Shown here one piece after another: positions 54,579 through 64,000 of a stretch of DNA of 64,000 nucleotides (positions within the stretch are counted from its first letter, which is position 1; every line of letters starts with the position of its first letter). The DNA comes from Vibrio ostreicida (GTDB taxonomy: Bacteria; Pseudomonadota; Gammaproteobacteria; Enterobacterales; Vibrionaceae). The stretch spans positions 1-64,000 of the forward strand of contig NZ_JABEYA020000003.1 in assembly GCF_013074385.2 (NCBI RefSeq), read 5' to 3'. The notes under the pieces are model-generated. The model was not told where the DNA came from. It searched no databases and saw nothing but the letters and a program-made list of their open reading frames with translations. The position numbers and the translations under genes are program-made.

Positions 54579-55050
54579 AATTTTCTCCCCGTGCATATCT
54601 TCAATACCAGCTTACGCAGCAATGCAAAACTCACGCTAAGCCTGACCACTCTTTATCGAAACTAATGCAAACAGCGCGCCACTAAATTCACAAAATCATA
54701 AGAATCATAAGAATCAAAGTGCACATCAATCAATAAGATAAAAAAAGTCTCTTATCATTAGAATAATCCATTCTCAAAATAAGATGCAAAATGAGACAAA
54801 AAATACCCATTTTGGTCCCAAATAAATTCTCCCACAGACCAAATGCTCTTTTCGATTCTTGTCCCAAACCGTCGATAAACAAGGAACTCACACCCTAAAA
54901 ACTCACCCGTTTACCTTTTGATATTGACGATTGATCGGTTCTCTATGGTCAGCAATCAGCATCCCAGCGCTCAAAGGGTCCAGATGCTGACGGTCACAAA
55001 AACTAAAAAAGGGGCATGATGCCCCTTCGTCAATAGAGATCCCAGTGTCA
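54579..55050. other. Intergenic region before phoX terminator
   Basis: The 472-bp region is AT-rich near 54660-54860, includes two tandem copies of CATAAGAAT near 54697-54714, and ends with the phoX terminator (55005-55025). The promoter of the VCBS-like gene lies near 54579-54700. Nothing else is recognised. Confidence 0.4.
55005..55025 (-). terminator. Terminator of phoX
   Basis: On the minus strand GGGGC...GCCCC forms a hairpin followed by six T, beginning about 26 bp after the phoX stop. Confidence 0.85.
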
Positions 55051-56928
55051 TTAGGCGCCGATCACACCGCCATCTTCACGAGTGATCGCCATGATAGTGG
55101 AACGGGGTTTGCTTTTCCCTCCGGCAGGAAAATGCGAAGGCGCGCCCTTTTCTCCTGGATGTTGAACACCCACAAATAGAGTCCGATTGTCTTCCGAGAA
55201 GGTCAAGCCAGTAATTTCACAGGCAACCGGCCCTGTCAAGAAACGGCGAACTTCTCCCGTCATAGGATCCCCACACAACATTTGGTTATTTCCCTGCCCT
55301 GCAAAATCACCGCTATTGGAGTAATTGCCATCGGTCTGAATCCATAAACGTCCCGCTTTATCAAATCCGATCCCGTCAGGGCTATTGAACATATTGTCTT
55401 GATCAATGTTGTCACTGCCAGCGTATCGCGTGTTTTTGTGAACCGATGGGTTCCCAGCAATCAGATAGAGATCCCATTCAAAGCCATCACTGGTGTGATT
55501 GCCCTTGTCAGGCACCCAACGCACAATTTGGCCATAATGGTTTTCCTTACGTGGATTGGGTCCGCCGACTGGCTGGCCCTCTTTCACACCACGGTGCTTA
55601 TTGTTTGTCAGAGTACAGAAAACGTGGCGATTGTCTGGGTGTATTGCCACCCACTCAGGACGGTCCATGGTTGTTGCCCCGACCTGAGTCGCCGCGCGAC
55701 GTGCAAAAATCATCACTTCAGCCTGATCGTTGAAGCCATTTTCTTTGGTCAGTCCGTTCTTGCCATAAGTCAACTCCAGCCACTTGCCACGCCCTTTAAG
55801 CTCAACGTCGTCCATCTCAAACTGAGCAACATATAAGGTCCCTTCTTCAAGTAGGTTTCGATTCGCTTTATTGTTATTGGGCTGATATTTTCCTCGAGAA
55901 ACAAATTTGTAGAGATGCTCACCACGCTCATCGTCCCCTAAATAGACCACAACATGACCATCATCATTGATCAGCAGTGCCGCATTCTCATGCTTAAATC
56001 GGCCAAGGGCCGTGCGCTTCAATGGTGTCGATGTCGGATCGTGAGGGTCAATTTCGACTACCCAACCAAAACGATGCGGCTCGTTGGGATGTTTAGTGAC
56101 ATCAAACCGCTCATCCGTATTGTGCCACTGGTATTGGCTCGGTGTTGCAGTGATCCCATAGCGAGCATGATCATCAGATACCGTCGCACTGGCCTTGCTC
56201 CCAAAATAACCATTGAAGTTTTCCTCACACGTCAAATAAGTCCCCCACGGAGTCTGGCCATTCGCACAGTTGTTGAAAGTACCCAGAGGCCGCATACCTG
56301 AAGGGTCAAACTTGGTTTGCATTAAACGATGACCGGCGGCAGGCCCAGTTAACCTCATTTCTGTATTCGCGGTAATACGGCGGTTGCGCTGGCCCTTTTT
56401 ATCCAAGCGCCATTCTCCAGAGGACTTGACGATTTCAAATACAGTAACACCATGCGCAGCCTGCGCTTTCAGGACGTCATCAGCCGTCATCGCCTCGCCG
56501 CCATGATCAAACAACAAATCATAATTAGTGTACTCATTATTGACTGCCATCACAGCTCTCTCATCGGCAATGGGGAACAAACTCATGCCATCGGTATTGT
56601 CACCAAATTGACGAGCCTGAGCTTGCGCTTTTTGTTTTCCGCTCGGGTCAAATGATGGTGCATCAGGGAAAATTGGATCGCCCCAAGATAGCAGGGGAGT
56701 TGCTTGGTAACCTTTTGGTACCGTGATCGTGTCGGCGGTTGAAGCTGGTACGGCCTCGAAGTTAAGTAGTTTACTGCGCTTGTCTGCGGCCAGCGCTTTA
56801 CTGATGGGATTAAGCGACAAAAAGGCACCGACTCCCACCGCAGCGCTGCCCGCTAAGAAACCACGCCGCGATAATCTCGCTTCGATCATCTGGTTAAAAT
56901 GAACATCTTGTTGATTACGATTCCACAT
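55051..56928 (-). CDS. phoX: PhoX-type (DUF839) alkaline phosphatase, Tat-exported
   Basis: The 625-aa protein has a twin-arginine signal (SRRGFLAGSAAVGVGAFLSL) and the PhoX/DUF839 fold, with TYLTCEENFNGYFG and GVQHPGEKG among its landmarks. PhoX enzymes are Ca2+/Fe-dependent phosphomonoesterases that release phosphate from organic esters outside the cytoplasm in marine bacteria. The start at 56928, with AAGGAG 7 nt upstream, fits; an in-frame start 11 codons earlier has no such site. A lone CTGTCAT sits upstream near 57043-57049, too little to call a Pho box. Confidence 0.9.
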   Translation of the reverse strand: MWNRNQQDVHFNQMIEARLSRRGFLAGSAAVGVGAFLSLNPISKALAADKRSKLLNFEAVPASTADTITVPKGYQATPLLSWGDPIFPDAPSFDPSGKQKAQAQARQFGDNTDGMSLFPIADERAVMAVNNEYTNYDLLFDHGGEAMTADDVLKAQAAHGVTVFEIVKSSGEWRLDKKGQRNRRITANTEMRLTGPAAGHRLMQTKFDPSGMRPLGTFNNCANGQTPWGTYLTCEENFNGYFGSKASATVSDDHARYGITATPSQYQWHNTDERFDVTKHPNEPHRFGWVVEIDPHDPTSTPLKRTALGRFKHENAALLINDDGHVVVYLGDDERGEHLYKFVSRGKYQPNNNKANRNLLEEGTLYVAQFEMDDVELKGRGKWLELTYGKNGLTKENGFNDQAEVMIFARRAATQVGATTMDRPEWVAIHPDNRHVFCTLTNNKHRGVKEGQPVGGPNPRKENHYGQIVRWVPDKGNHTSDGFEWDLYLIAGNPSVHKNTRYAGSDNIDQDNMFNSPDGIGFDKAGRLWIQTDGNYSNSGDFAGQGNNQMLCGDPMTGEVRRFLTGPVACEITGLTFSEDNRTLFVGVQHPGEKGAPSHFPAGGKSKPRSTIMAITREDGGVIGA

Positions 56929-57445
56929 TGCTGACTCCTTGATTAAAGACATTATTATCATTTCGAGCCGATAATAGTCAGCAAAGGTGACAAACAGGTT
57001 AAACCGTTACCGATAGCGGAGAATCCAAGCAGGCTTTGTGATTTATTACATGACAGGCTGATTAATCGTTATCGGAATTCACAATTCCTCAATCTTTCAT
57101 GGCTTTATCGATGAGAATCCATGAAAAACCTCAATATTCGGTCCATATTCAAACTTAGATTCTCTAGGGAATAACTGGAGGCCAACGGCCCCACACATTC
57201 AATAACGAGGCAAGGAAGGAATATCATGAAAAGGATGAGAAAAGCACGGTTACATCGCCTTCGAATACAGTACTGGAAAGAGACCAATAATAAGGCATTC
57301 ACCAAACCCCAGCGATCTGACGGCAATAATTGAAAGGGAAGACGTTGCCATCCAAGGCACGCTTGCCGAGCGCAAGCCCCGCGATAATACACAGTAAAAA
57401 AGCCCGATACGGGCCTTTTTTTGCTAAATAACGAAACGTCACACT
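56929..57445. other. Intergenic region upstream of phoX
   Basis: The 517-bp region contains the phoX promoter and, at 57401-57420, a bidirectional terminator near the MCP stop. Between them there is no convincing gene. A single CTGTCAT half-site (minus strand, about 57043-57049) is the only PhoB-like element. Confidence 0.45.
57401..57420. terminator. Bidirectional terminator near MCP gene
   Basis: GCCCG/CGGGC pair around ATA, with an A-run before and a T-run after, so it works in both directions; it ends the MCP transcript on the minus strand. Confidence 0.8.
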
Positions 57446-59080
57446 CTATTTATTCGGAAGTGAAAAATCGTCCAGAGTCGATGAAATACCCTTCGCCATC
57501 TCACTCATATCCATCGCAATTTGCGAGCTATTAATTATTTTATTACTGGTGTTTTGCAGTAAGTTGGATAAAAAGTCCTGCGCCTGCTTCAAATCCTTAA
57601 TGCTGCGCGACTGCTCATCAATCATTGAAGCAATTTCATTTTGCTGTTCGACGGTTAGGGCAATGGTTTCCGATATTGTCTCGATGTTGGTCGCGGTATC
57701 ACCACTGCACTGCCGACTGTTTTCGACCTCTTTTTGCAATTGACCAACGGAATCCACTGAGACTTTGACCCGCTCGGTTAAATCATTGAGTAATTTGCTG
57801 ATTTCCCCAGTCGAATCGTTAGTTTTACTCGCCAGCATGCGAACTTCGTCTGCGACGACGGCAAAACCACGCCCTTGCTCACCCGCTCGCGCGGCTTCAA
57901 TCGCAGCGTTCAGCGCTAATAGGTTGGTTTGCTCTGCGATGGTCTGAATCACGTCAATAATGCTGTAAACTTGCTCAGCCACTGAACTGAGTTGCTGAAT
58001 GTTTTCCGAGACTTTTTTCGATTCTTCCGACGCGAGCTCGACCGCTTTGATATTGGCATGGACGGACTCCAAGCCATTCTTTGCGCTGGTCTGGCTTTTA
58101 CCTGCTGATTCCAGTGTTTGGCCGACCACATTCGAAACGCGCTCGAATGAATGTACTAATCCATCAGAAATTTCGGAAATTTCCTGATACTTTAATTTCT
58201 CGTCTTCGTAACTTTCATTGACTTCCTGAGACAAGGTTTCCACACGCGAAGAAAGGTGGGTGATATTCTCAGCGCTGGTTTTAAGCCCTTTCACCACTGA
58301 AGATAGAGCATGGCGCATCAACTGGATATTTTTTGCTAACAAGCCAAGCTCGCTACTATTCACAATCTCATCGATATAATCTTTCTCTTCAAGGTCACCT
58401 TTACTGGTATCACGACTAATGGACACCAATTGATTGATAGGCTGCGTCAAACTGGTTCCGATCATAAAAGACAGCACAATAACCACCAGCACACCACCAC
58501 TGGAGATGACCACCACGTCGCGCTTCAGGCTCGCCACATTGTTGCCTGCGTATTGACCATAACTCAATACCGCTTGGTGCATCGCACCCAGTACTTTATG
58601 ATTCGCGAGCATAAAAGCGTCCACCTGAGGTTCCGTTGGCGGTTCAGACTGTTGTAACAGGGTCAGCGCCATCGCCTTTTGCGTATTCCAAAGCTGTTCA
58701 ATCGCGCCCAGCCGAGATTTAAAGTCTGTCGCCGAACTGTCGACGAGGTTAAGCGGTTTATTCATTGTCAAGTCAGAAAAGGTCTGCCCACCATTTTTGA
58801 GGGCCCTCAGCGAGACTTCGTACAATTTTATCGTGTTGTCATAATTGAGTTGAGCGTGCTGAGATTTATGCCCTTCGTAGATAGACAACATAACTTCACT
58901 CGCAAACTTTTTCGTCAGCATTCTCTGCCGACCTGCGACATTGATGACCGTGCCATCCTGCTTGTTTTTTTCCAACGTCAAGATGACATCGGTCGCCACC
59001 AACACAATGGTCACGATGAATACAACAAAAATCGCCAGAAGGCGATGCGTAACCGATAACTGAGACAACACCTTTTTCAT
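57446..59080 (-). CDS. Methyl-accepting chemotaxis protein with PilJ-type sensor
   Basis: The 544-aa receptor has two transmembrane helices (about 13-33 and 190-210). A periplasmic type IV pilus/NarX-like sensor domain carries [19 protein letters not shown], then come a HAMP linker and a cytoplasmic signalling domain with the conserved hairpin [35 protein letters not shown]. It should transmit a chemical or surface signal to CheA; the ligand is unknown. Single gene, terminator downstream. Confidence 0.92.
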   Translation of the reverse strand: MKKVLSQLSVTHRLLAIFVVFIVTIVLVATDVILTLEKNKQDGTVINVAGRQRMLTKKFASEVMLSIYEGHKSQHAQLNYDNTIKLYEVSLRALKNGGQTFSDLTMNKPLNLVDSSATDFKSRLGAIEQLWNTQKAMALTLLQQSEPPTEPQVDAFMLANHKVLGAMHQAVLSYGQYAGNNVASLKRDVVVISSGGVLVVIVLSFMIGTSLTQPINQLVSISRDTSKGDLEEKDYIDEIVNSSELGLLAKNIQLMRHALSSVVKGLKTSAENITHLSSRVETLSQEVNESYEDEKLKYQEISEISDGLVHSFERVSNVVGQTLESAGKSQTSAKNGLESVHANIKAVELASEESKKVSENIQQLSSVAEQVYSIIDVIQTIAEQTNLLALNAAIEAARAGEQGRGFAVVADEVRMLASKTNDSTGEISKLLNDLTERVKVSVDSVGQLQKEVENSRQCSGDTATNIETISETIALTVEQQNEIASMIDEQSRSIKDLKQAQDFLSNLLQNTSNKIINSSQIAMDMSEMAKGISSTLDDFSLPNK

Positions 59081-59180
59081 GTTTGCATCCCTTAAAAAAC
59101 CAAACCAACATTAATACGTTAGTTGAGATTTTGTAGGTTGGCTAATACTCAGGGTAATTTGGGGGCACGCACTTCGTGAT

Positions 59181-61076
59181 TCATTCCGATCCACTGGGGT
59201 TTGTCGACGGCACCAAGAGATGATCAAAGACTTGGCGAACAAACGGCGCACCGACTTTCGCTCCACCATTACCATGCTCGATCACCACGGTAGCCACATA
59301 TTTGGGCTCATCGCAGGGCGCAAATCCAGTAAACAATCCATGATCAAGTAAGTTGTGCCGCAGTTCACGTGAGTTGTACACTTGATCTTTCTTGAGTCCA
59401 AATACTTGGGCCGTCCCGGACTTTCCTCCACTGCAATACTGCGAATGGCGAAACGCTCGTCTTCCCGAACCTCGCGACCCCTGATTCACAAGACGCATCG
59501 CATTGAGGGAAAGATCCCAAAATTTATCCTCTACGTGAGCCATAGAATTCACCACAGGTGTTTCAATTGGCTCCGCAGAGTCGAAACTCTGGCCATGCTC
59601 AATGATGGCTTTTAACAAATGCGGCGGCCGTTCATCGCCGTGATTAACCAAGACGGAGGTTGCTTTCGCCAGCTGCAGAGGCGTGGCGGTCCAATACCCT
59701 TGCCCAATGCCTACCGGTACGGTATCTCCTTTATACCATGGCTGGTGATGTCGACGTTGTTTCCATTCTCGCGTTGGCATATTCGCTTCCGTCTCTTCAA
59801 GCAGATCAATCCCCGTCAGACGACCAAAACCAAACAACCCCATCCAATCAGAGATTCTATCGATACCTAGGTCGTAGGCCATCTGATAAAAGAAGGAATC
59901 CACCGATTCTTCAATGGCAATGGTAATGTCGACATCACCATGCCCCCAGCGTCTCCAATCACGCCACGCCTTTGAACGGCGGCTGGAACCGGGGATCTGC
60001 CAGCGCCCATGATCGTTGCGTCGCGTGTCGGGACTAATCACTTGCTCAGTCAGGCCTGCAATCGCGATAAAAGGTTTCACGGTCGACCCTGGCGGATAGA
60101 CACCCAACGTGGCGCGATTAACCAAAGGGTGATGAACATCTTGCAACAACTTTCGGTACGCGGCACTGGAAATGCCATCCACAAAAGCGTTGGGGTCATA
60201 ACTCGGACTGGATGTCATCGCCAAGACACTATTGTCTTTTGGGTCAAGGACAATAGCACTGCCCTGCCTATCACCCAAAAGCTGATAGACATAATTTTGT
60301 AGATCCGCATCAATGTTCAGGACGATGTCTTTACCCGCCACAGGAGGCACAGACTTAAGTGTCCGTATCACTCGACCTCGGCTGTTCACTTCGACTTCTT
60401 CATAGCCCTGCTTGCCATGCAGCAGGGTTTCGTAGTAACGCTCAATCCCAAGCTTGCCGATATTCTTTGTCGCTCGATAGTTTGCCAGCTCGCCCTGCTG
60501 ATCTAACCGCTTAATGTCTTTATCATTAATGTGGGAAACATAACCTATAACATGAGTCAATGACTCACCATAAGGGTAGAAACGCTTCATCTCGGCATTA
60601 ATCACAAATCCGGGCAGCTGATGCTGGTGTGTGGAAAATTTGGCCACTTCTTCTTCGCTCAGCCCCGTTTTGACCGTGATCGGCTTAAATCGGCGACGAT
60701 TGAGCGTCTCTAGCCGCTCAACCTGCTCCTCGGATAAGGCGACATATTCTCGCAACGCGCGTATTGAACGATTCAAATTCGTCGTCTTATCGGGAAACAC
60801 CTGCAACACATAAACAGGGATATTCTTAGCAATCAGCTGACCATTTCGATCGTAAATCAGACCGCGGGGAGGCGAAATGGGCAACACCTGTATTCGGTTA
60901 TCGTTGGCGCGGGTTTTATAATAAGAAAAGTCTCTTACTTCCAATGAGTAAAGATTGACGATCAGCACAACAGAAAGCAGCATCATCGCGATAAAAGCAA
61001 TAATGGCACGGTGCTTAAACAATGTGACTTCCAGTTGATGATTGCGAAATCGATTGGATGGGCAGTTAGGTTTCAT
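59181..61076 (-). CDS. Penicillin-binding protein 2 (MrdA family)
   Basis: The 631-aa class B transpeptidase matches E. coli PBP2 in length (633 aa). It has an N-terminal transmembrane helix (about 22-42), a pedestal dimerisation region and a transpeptidase domain with SxxK in YPPGSTVKPF, SxD in SVDSFF and KSGTAQVFG (KTG box). It crosslinks peptidoglycan during cell elongation. The usual partner rodA and rlpA are absent nearby, so this may be a second PBP2 copy rather than the mrd-cluster gene. A start of MKPNCPSNRFRNHQL gives a typical cytoplasmic tail. Confidence 0.92.
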   Translation of the reverse strand: MKPNCPSNRFRNHQLEVTLFKHRAIIAFIAMMLLSVVLIVNLYSLEVRDFSYYKTRANDNRIQVLPISPPRGLIYDRNGQLIAKNIPVYVLQVFPDKTTNLNRSIRALREYVALSEEQVERLETLNRRRFKPITVKTGLSEEEVAKFSTHQHQLPGFVINAEMKRFYPYGESLTHVIGYVSHINDKDIKRLDQQGELANYRATKNIGKLGIERYYETLLHGKQGYEEVEVNSRGRVIRTLKSVPPVAGKDIVLNIDADLQNYVYQLLGDRQGSAIVLDPKDNSVLAMTSSPSYDPNAFVDGISSAAYRKLLQDVHHPLVNRATLGVYPPGSTVKPFIAIAGLTEQVISPDTRRNDHGRWQIPGSSRRSKAWRDWRRWGHGDVDITIAIEESVDSFFYQMAYDLGIDRISDWMGLFGFGRLTGIDLLEETEANMPTREWKQRRHHQPWYKGDTVPVGIGQGYWTATPLQLAKATSVLVNHGDERPPHLLKAIIEHGQSFDSAEPIETPVVNSMAHVEDKFWDLSLNAMRLVNQGSRGSGRRAFRHSQYCSGGKSGTAQVFGLKKDQVYNSRELRHNLLDHGLFTGFAPCDEPKYVATVVIEHGNGGAKVGAPFVRQVFDHLLVPSTNPSGSE

Positions 61077-61397
61077 ACAGCTCGTTAACGACTGACGACG
61101 GCGTCCAAAAAGCCGATGCCGTCAGCCCAAATTCTTATGACATTAATGGATACTGTAACAACAAGCCGTCAAGCTTGTGTGTGGAGAGTGTCAGGAGGTG
61201 AGCATTCTGCAACTCACGACCGTCCTCACCAGCCGAGTATATTTAGCGAGTCATTGCTCTGGTTGGCCTTTATCCCAAGGATCAAGGGCCTCCTGACGGA
61301 ACGTTGCGCGCCCATAGCGATGGAACCGATCGCTCACGGTGACGAAGACGAAAATAAACCATTGATAATGGAAGGCTCAGCAATCACATACTGCCGT
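61077..61397. other. Intergenic region between PBP2 and DUF342 genes
   Basis: The 321-bp region should hold the PBP2 promoter. It contains a 9-bp inverted repeat (GTCAGGAGG at about 61190, CCTCCTGAC at about 61289) spaced 90 bp apart, of unknown meaning, and no clear terminator for the DUF342 gene. A 96-codon plus-strand frame here has no supporting features. Confidence 0.4.
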
Positions 61398-63071
61398 TTA
61401 TTCTGATTCAAGCGCTTCCTCATCAAGCATAGAAGCAAGCCTAATTTCAAATTGATTAAACGAAAAGGTGCTGGCGCCATGAACTCGTTTTGTCGTCACT
61501 TTTTCTTCACCAAACTGAGCAGTGACATGGGTGTAAACTTTATTTTTGACTTCAATAATGTTATCGACCAGCGCTTGTTCAAACTCCATCTCGTAGCTAT
61601 CTCTGGCCATTTTTACTTTTTCAAGATGTTGATTGAGCTCTTTCTTATGACTTTCTATCGAGGCTTCTTCTTCCTCACTGCGCTCCGCTTTGGGTTTTTT
61701 CTTAAACTCAAGTTCTTGACGCACCCCTTCCATCGTCGCTTCTTGCGCTATTCGGTATTCTTCTTTGTACTTTTTTTGGCGCTCTTTGAACATATGGTAT
61801 TTAGCAAAAGCATGCACATGCGTCGCCGTATCACCTTCTACACCGAGGTTGATGCAGACCACTTTGCCACCGACCTTAGCACTCCCGCCACTCAAGGTGC
61901 CTTGTTTTTCGGCCGCATCACTGACCGTTAAGTCTTGCCCGCAACGCAGCTCATTGTTCATGCAATGGACACTAAGATGTATATTGTCGCCCGCTTGGAT
62001 CTCAGAAAATTGCGCGTAGTTGGCGGTAATCGTCCCACCCGATTTGACCTGACAACTTTTCTTTTCATCTCCGGAAACATTATGACCGATGATACCTTTT
62101 GCCACATCAATATTGCCCTGAGCCTGAACATCGGCAGATTCAATAAAACCACCGACCGTCAAATTGCCTGTGACCCGCACAACCATGTCTGACTCGATGT
62201 CGCCCGTCACCAACACATTCCCTTTGAACTTAATGTGACCGGTTGCCACACCAATGGTAGGAAGACACAACGCGTCTTCAACTTCAACGGTGCGCTCTTT
62301 GATCATCGGCATCCCAGAAACCGAAGCAATCAACAAATTGGGGTCATCTGGTGAAATTTCCGATCCCTTTGAGGCTTTAAGCATGGCGTCATTGCCTGAT
62401 TGAGGTGGAATGGACGTCCCTTGCACCGTGAGACCCGAAGTGCCTTTTGTTGCTGGAATACGCTTCATCAAACGGGCTTTTTCATCAACGGTGACTGTCT
62501 CACCCAAATTAAGCATATCCACCTTACCGTCATCGTTTTCGGTTGGTGCGAGGACTTGTTTGGTAATGTCTTGAACGAGGGGAATAAATTTGGCGTCTTG
62601 TCCCTGAATCGGCTCTTTGCCTTTCGCCACGGGCTGGGTAAAGGTTTCACCGGGCTTGAGTTGATGGCTCATCACCAGAATTTTCTTCAATGCGGCTTTA
62701 TTGATGCCCTTGGTGATGTGTGCCTGAGCGAGGGCTTGGACAATCTGGGGCCCCCGAAGGGCTTTGCCGCCATAAGCGCCCGTCACAATCATACTGGCCA
62801 GCATGTCTTGCTCTGATAAATCGACCTCAACACTTGCGTCGCGCTTTTCGGCAATCGCAAAGCCGACCTGAGCTTCACCTTTGCCTTCTTTGGCGCAGTT
62901 AACAAACCGGACAATTTCATCCTGCAACAAATAGAAATTGCTGGCGTTCAGTGCCTCTAAAGCGTCTTCAACACCTTCACTGTCAAATCGACCTTCCAGA
63001 TTCACATCTGGCGTCAATTTTGCGATAACCTGCTGATTATCCTCAGATAAGCTGACTAATTTCTTCCACAT
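61398..63071 (-). CDS. DUF342 / FapA-like protein
   Basis: The 557-aa protein is of the DUF342 (FapA) family. An N-terminal alpha/beta domain is followed by a central right-handed beta-helix region with repeating G-x-I/V patterns (VLVTGDIESDMVVRVTGNLTVGGFIESADVQAQGNIDVAKGIIG) and a C-terminal coiled coil (about 425-510, rich in KKEL/EEEE). Family members have been tied to surface polymer or signalling functions, but no activity is established. It lies 122 bp downstream of a SpoIIE-type phosphatase on the same strand. Confidence 0.85.
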   Translation of the reverse strand: MWKKLVSLSEDNQQVIAKLTPDVNLEGRFDSEGVEDALEALNASNFYLLQDEIVRFVNCAKEGKGEAQVGFAIAEKRDASVEVDLSEQDMLASMIVTGAYGGKALRGPQIVQALAQAHITKGINKAALKKILVMSHQLKPGETFTQPVAKGKEPIQGQDAKFIPLVQDITKQVLAPTENDDGKVDMLNLGETVTVDEKARLMKRIPATKGTSGLTVQGTSIPPQSGNDAMLKASKGSEISPDDPNLLIASVSGMPMIKERTVEVEDALCLPTIGVATGHIKFKGNVLVTGDIESDMVVRVTGNLTVGGFIESADVQAQGNIDVAKGIIGHNVSGDEKKSCQVKSGGTITANYAQFSEIQAGDNIHLSVHCMNNELRCGQDLTVSDAAEKQGTLSGGSAKVGGKVVCINLGVEGDTATHVHAFAKYHMFKERQKKYKEEYRIAQEATMEGVRQELEFKKKPKAERSEEEEASIESHKKELNQHLEKVKMARDSYEMEFEQALVDNIIEVKNKVYTHVTAQFGEEKVTTKRVHGASTFSFNQFEIRLASMLDEEALESE

Positions 63072-63193
63072 CTACAGCCCACTCTATAAACTATCACCGT
63101 TTCAGTCTATAAAATTAAATTACAATGCTATATACAATTTATAGTAAAATCAGGCATAAGTCACTTATCCCCCCATGTTTACACTGTAAATCG

Positions 63194-64000
63194 CTAGACA
63201 ACACCTGGGAACGCGTGATTAGAGTCAAAATTATAAACCACCTTGACACACCTCCCTGCCTTGGAATACTTCATGGATTCACAAAGTTCCGACACCAAAA
63301 CAATCCCTCGTCCATGTGTGGTCGACTTCTCGATGCTTTTTTCATATTTAACATAATCAAAACCGCTGCCGTTGTGTTTCATAACCATCAAAAGCTGACG
63401 TGTACTGGGGTCAAATTGAATCGATAGTGTCACCCACAAATGCTCAGGCATATCGCGCAGTTTATCTTCTCTAAGTTGGTAAAAAGTGAAGAAGCCATCG
63501 GGCTCTTCTTTGATCTTCGAATCTAACTCTAGCAACCCATGTTCAATCGCGTTAGCGAACAGTTCCGATAAAACAGAGCAAACCAAATCCAAGTGATGGC
63601 CTGTAAATAAGCCCATTAAGCATTGCCTAACCTCGCCCATTACACTCACCGATTTCAGCACAGAGGCGGGAAAGTGCAACGTAGATTCAGTCGCGATTTT
63701 GCTGAGATAAAAGCTGGCTGGTTTGGCTTCTACTTCATTGTTGTTCGAAATGGGGAATTGCATGGTCAATATTGACAAGTCATCACCGACATTCCGATTA
63801 GCAAATTTTCTCACTGCATCAAACAACGTTGGAATGGTCGCGCGCTTGACCGCTAATGATGCTTCAAGCCGCTCTTGTCCGAATTGCTCCCTTTCTTCAT
63901 TTTCAGCTTCAATCACCCCGTCGGTATAGCAGACGATTTTCTGATCCGGCTCTAGCTTTAAGTGAACAAGCTCACCTTCAAACTCATGGGGCTTTAATAC
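63194..64000 (-). CDS. SpoIIE-type PP2C phosphatase with C-terminal HATPase, partial
   Basis: The reading frame is still open at the right edge of the window, so the N-terminus (possibly a receiver or sensor domain) is missing. Visible are the end of a PP2C/SpoIIE phosphatase (QKIVCYTDGVIEAEN, then NVGDDLSILTMQF) and a C-terminal HATPase_c domain (residues with SELFANAIEHGLL as the N box and GRGIVLVSELCES as a G box), like RsbW anti-sigma kinases. Such fusions regulate partner-switching systems. The downstream neighbour is DUF342. Confidence 0.88.
   Translation of the reverse strand, partial: VLKPHEFEGELVHLKLEPDQKIVCYTDGVIEAENEEREQFGQERLEASLAVKRATIPTLFDAVRKFANRNVGDDLSILTMQFPISNNNEVEAKPASFYLSKIATESTLHFPASVLKSVSVMGEVRQCLMGLFTGHHLDLVCSVLSELFANAIEHGLLELDSKIKEEPDGFFTFYQLREDKLRDMPEHLWVTLSIQFDPSTRQLLMVMKHNGSGFDYVKYEKSIEKSTTHGRGIVLVSELCESMKYSKAGRCVKVVYNFDSNHAFPGVV

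Noticed and set aside
57043..57049. CTGTCAT as a Pho box upstream of phoX
   Set aside because: Only one 7-bp half-site is present; the second half 11 bp further does not match, so phosphate control is not shown by sequence.
61116..61406. 96-codon plus-strand frame between PBP2 and DUF342 genes
   Set aside because: It overlaps the end of the DUF342 gene, has no ribosome-binding site and no similarity to a known family.
1..64000. CRISPR array, tRNA, rRNA or prophage
   Set aside because: No regularly spaced repeats, no cloverleaf or ribosomal sequence, and no integrase or structural phage genes were seen.

Overview
The window looks like part of a Vibrionaceae genome, most likely a secondary chromosome. 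The evidence is a secreted ChiA-type GH18 chitinase, the Na+-coupled carriers PutP and NhaD, many c-di-GMP and chemotaxis proteins, Vibrio-type small families (DUF413/MaoP, DUF3081, DUF2057), and the run putP / putA / pdxH / lapC-lapG-lapD-lapB. From memory, that run resembles the end of Vibrio cholerae chromosome II. The genus cannot be fixed from sequence alone. There is no rRNA, tRNA, CRISPR array or intact prophage. The only mobile-element trace is the 3' part of a Y1-type transposase at the left edge.

Layout. 1-2.4 kb: transposase remnant, DUF445 membrane protein, Lrp-type regulator, small Cys-rich protein. 2.5-8.9 kb: proline catabolism (putA, a free-standing PutA C-terminal domain, putP) with an AraC-type regulator upstream. 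9.3-12.4 kb: two paralogous secreted coiled-coil/PEGA proteins, the second extended by a sulfatase-modifying-factor domain. 12.5-19.5 kb: pdxH, then a Lap-type adhesin secretion and release operon. 19.6-24.1 kb: chitinase, and tryptophanase with a candidate TnaC leader peptide. 24.3-29 kb: DUF2057, GNAT, a Sco/PCuAC copper-delivery operon, LysR and YaiI genes. 29.2-34 kb: SDR, a PI-PLC-like protein, a 1.1-kb intergenic region and a DAACS symporter. 34-38 kb: a winged-helix/EAL membrane protein with a zinc-ribbon partner, then nhaD. 38-47 kb: an Ada/AlkA-Ogt alkylation-repair operon and many small genes with TetR, ArsR and LysR regulators. 47-54.6 kb: GAF-GGDEF protein, an unrecognised 410-aa protein, PAP2 phosphatase, thiD with a TPP riboswitch, VOC and HDOD proteins, a LysR gene and a small VCBS-like protein. 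55-64 kb: Tat-exported PhoX, a PilJ-type chemoreceptor, a PBP2 paralogue, a DUF342/FapA protein and a SpoIIE phosphatase/HATPase cut by the right edge.

How the genes work together. Proline is imported by PutP and oxidised to glutamate by PutA. Chitin and tryptophan are catabolised by ChiA and TnaA. LapD reads c-di-GMP and restrains LapG, which would otherwise cleave a surface adhesin exported by LapB/LapC; neither the adhesin nor the outer-membrane pore is in the window. The EAL and GAF-GGDEF proteins could feed the same second-messenger pool. Points most worth a second look are the split PutA domain, the TnaC-like leader, the winged-helix/EAL fusion, the PEGA/FGE pair and three proteins of unknown role (PI-PLC-like, 410-aa orphan, VCBS-like orphan).
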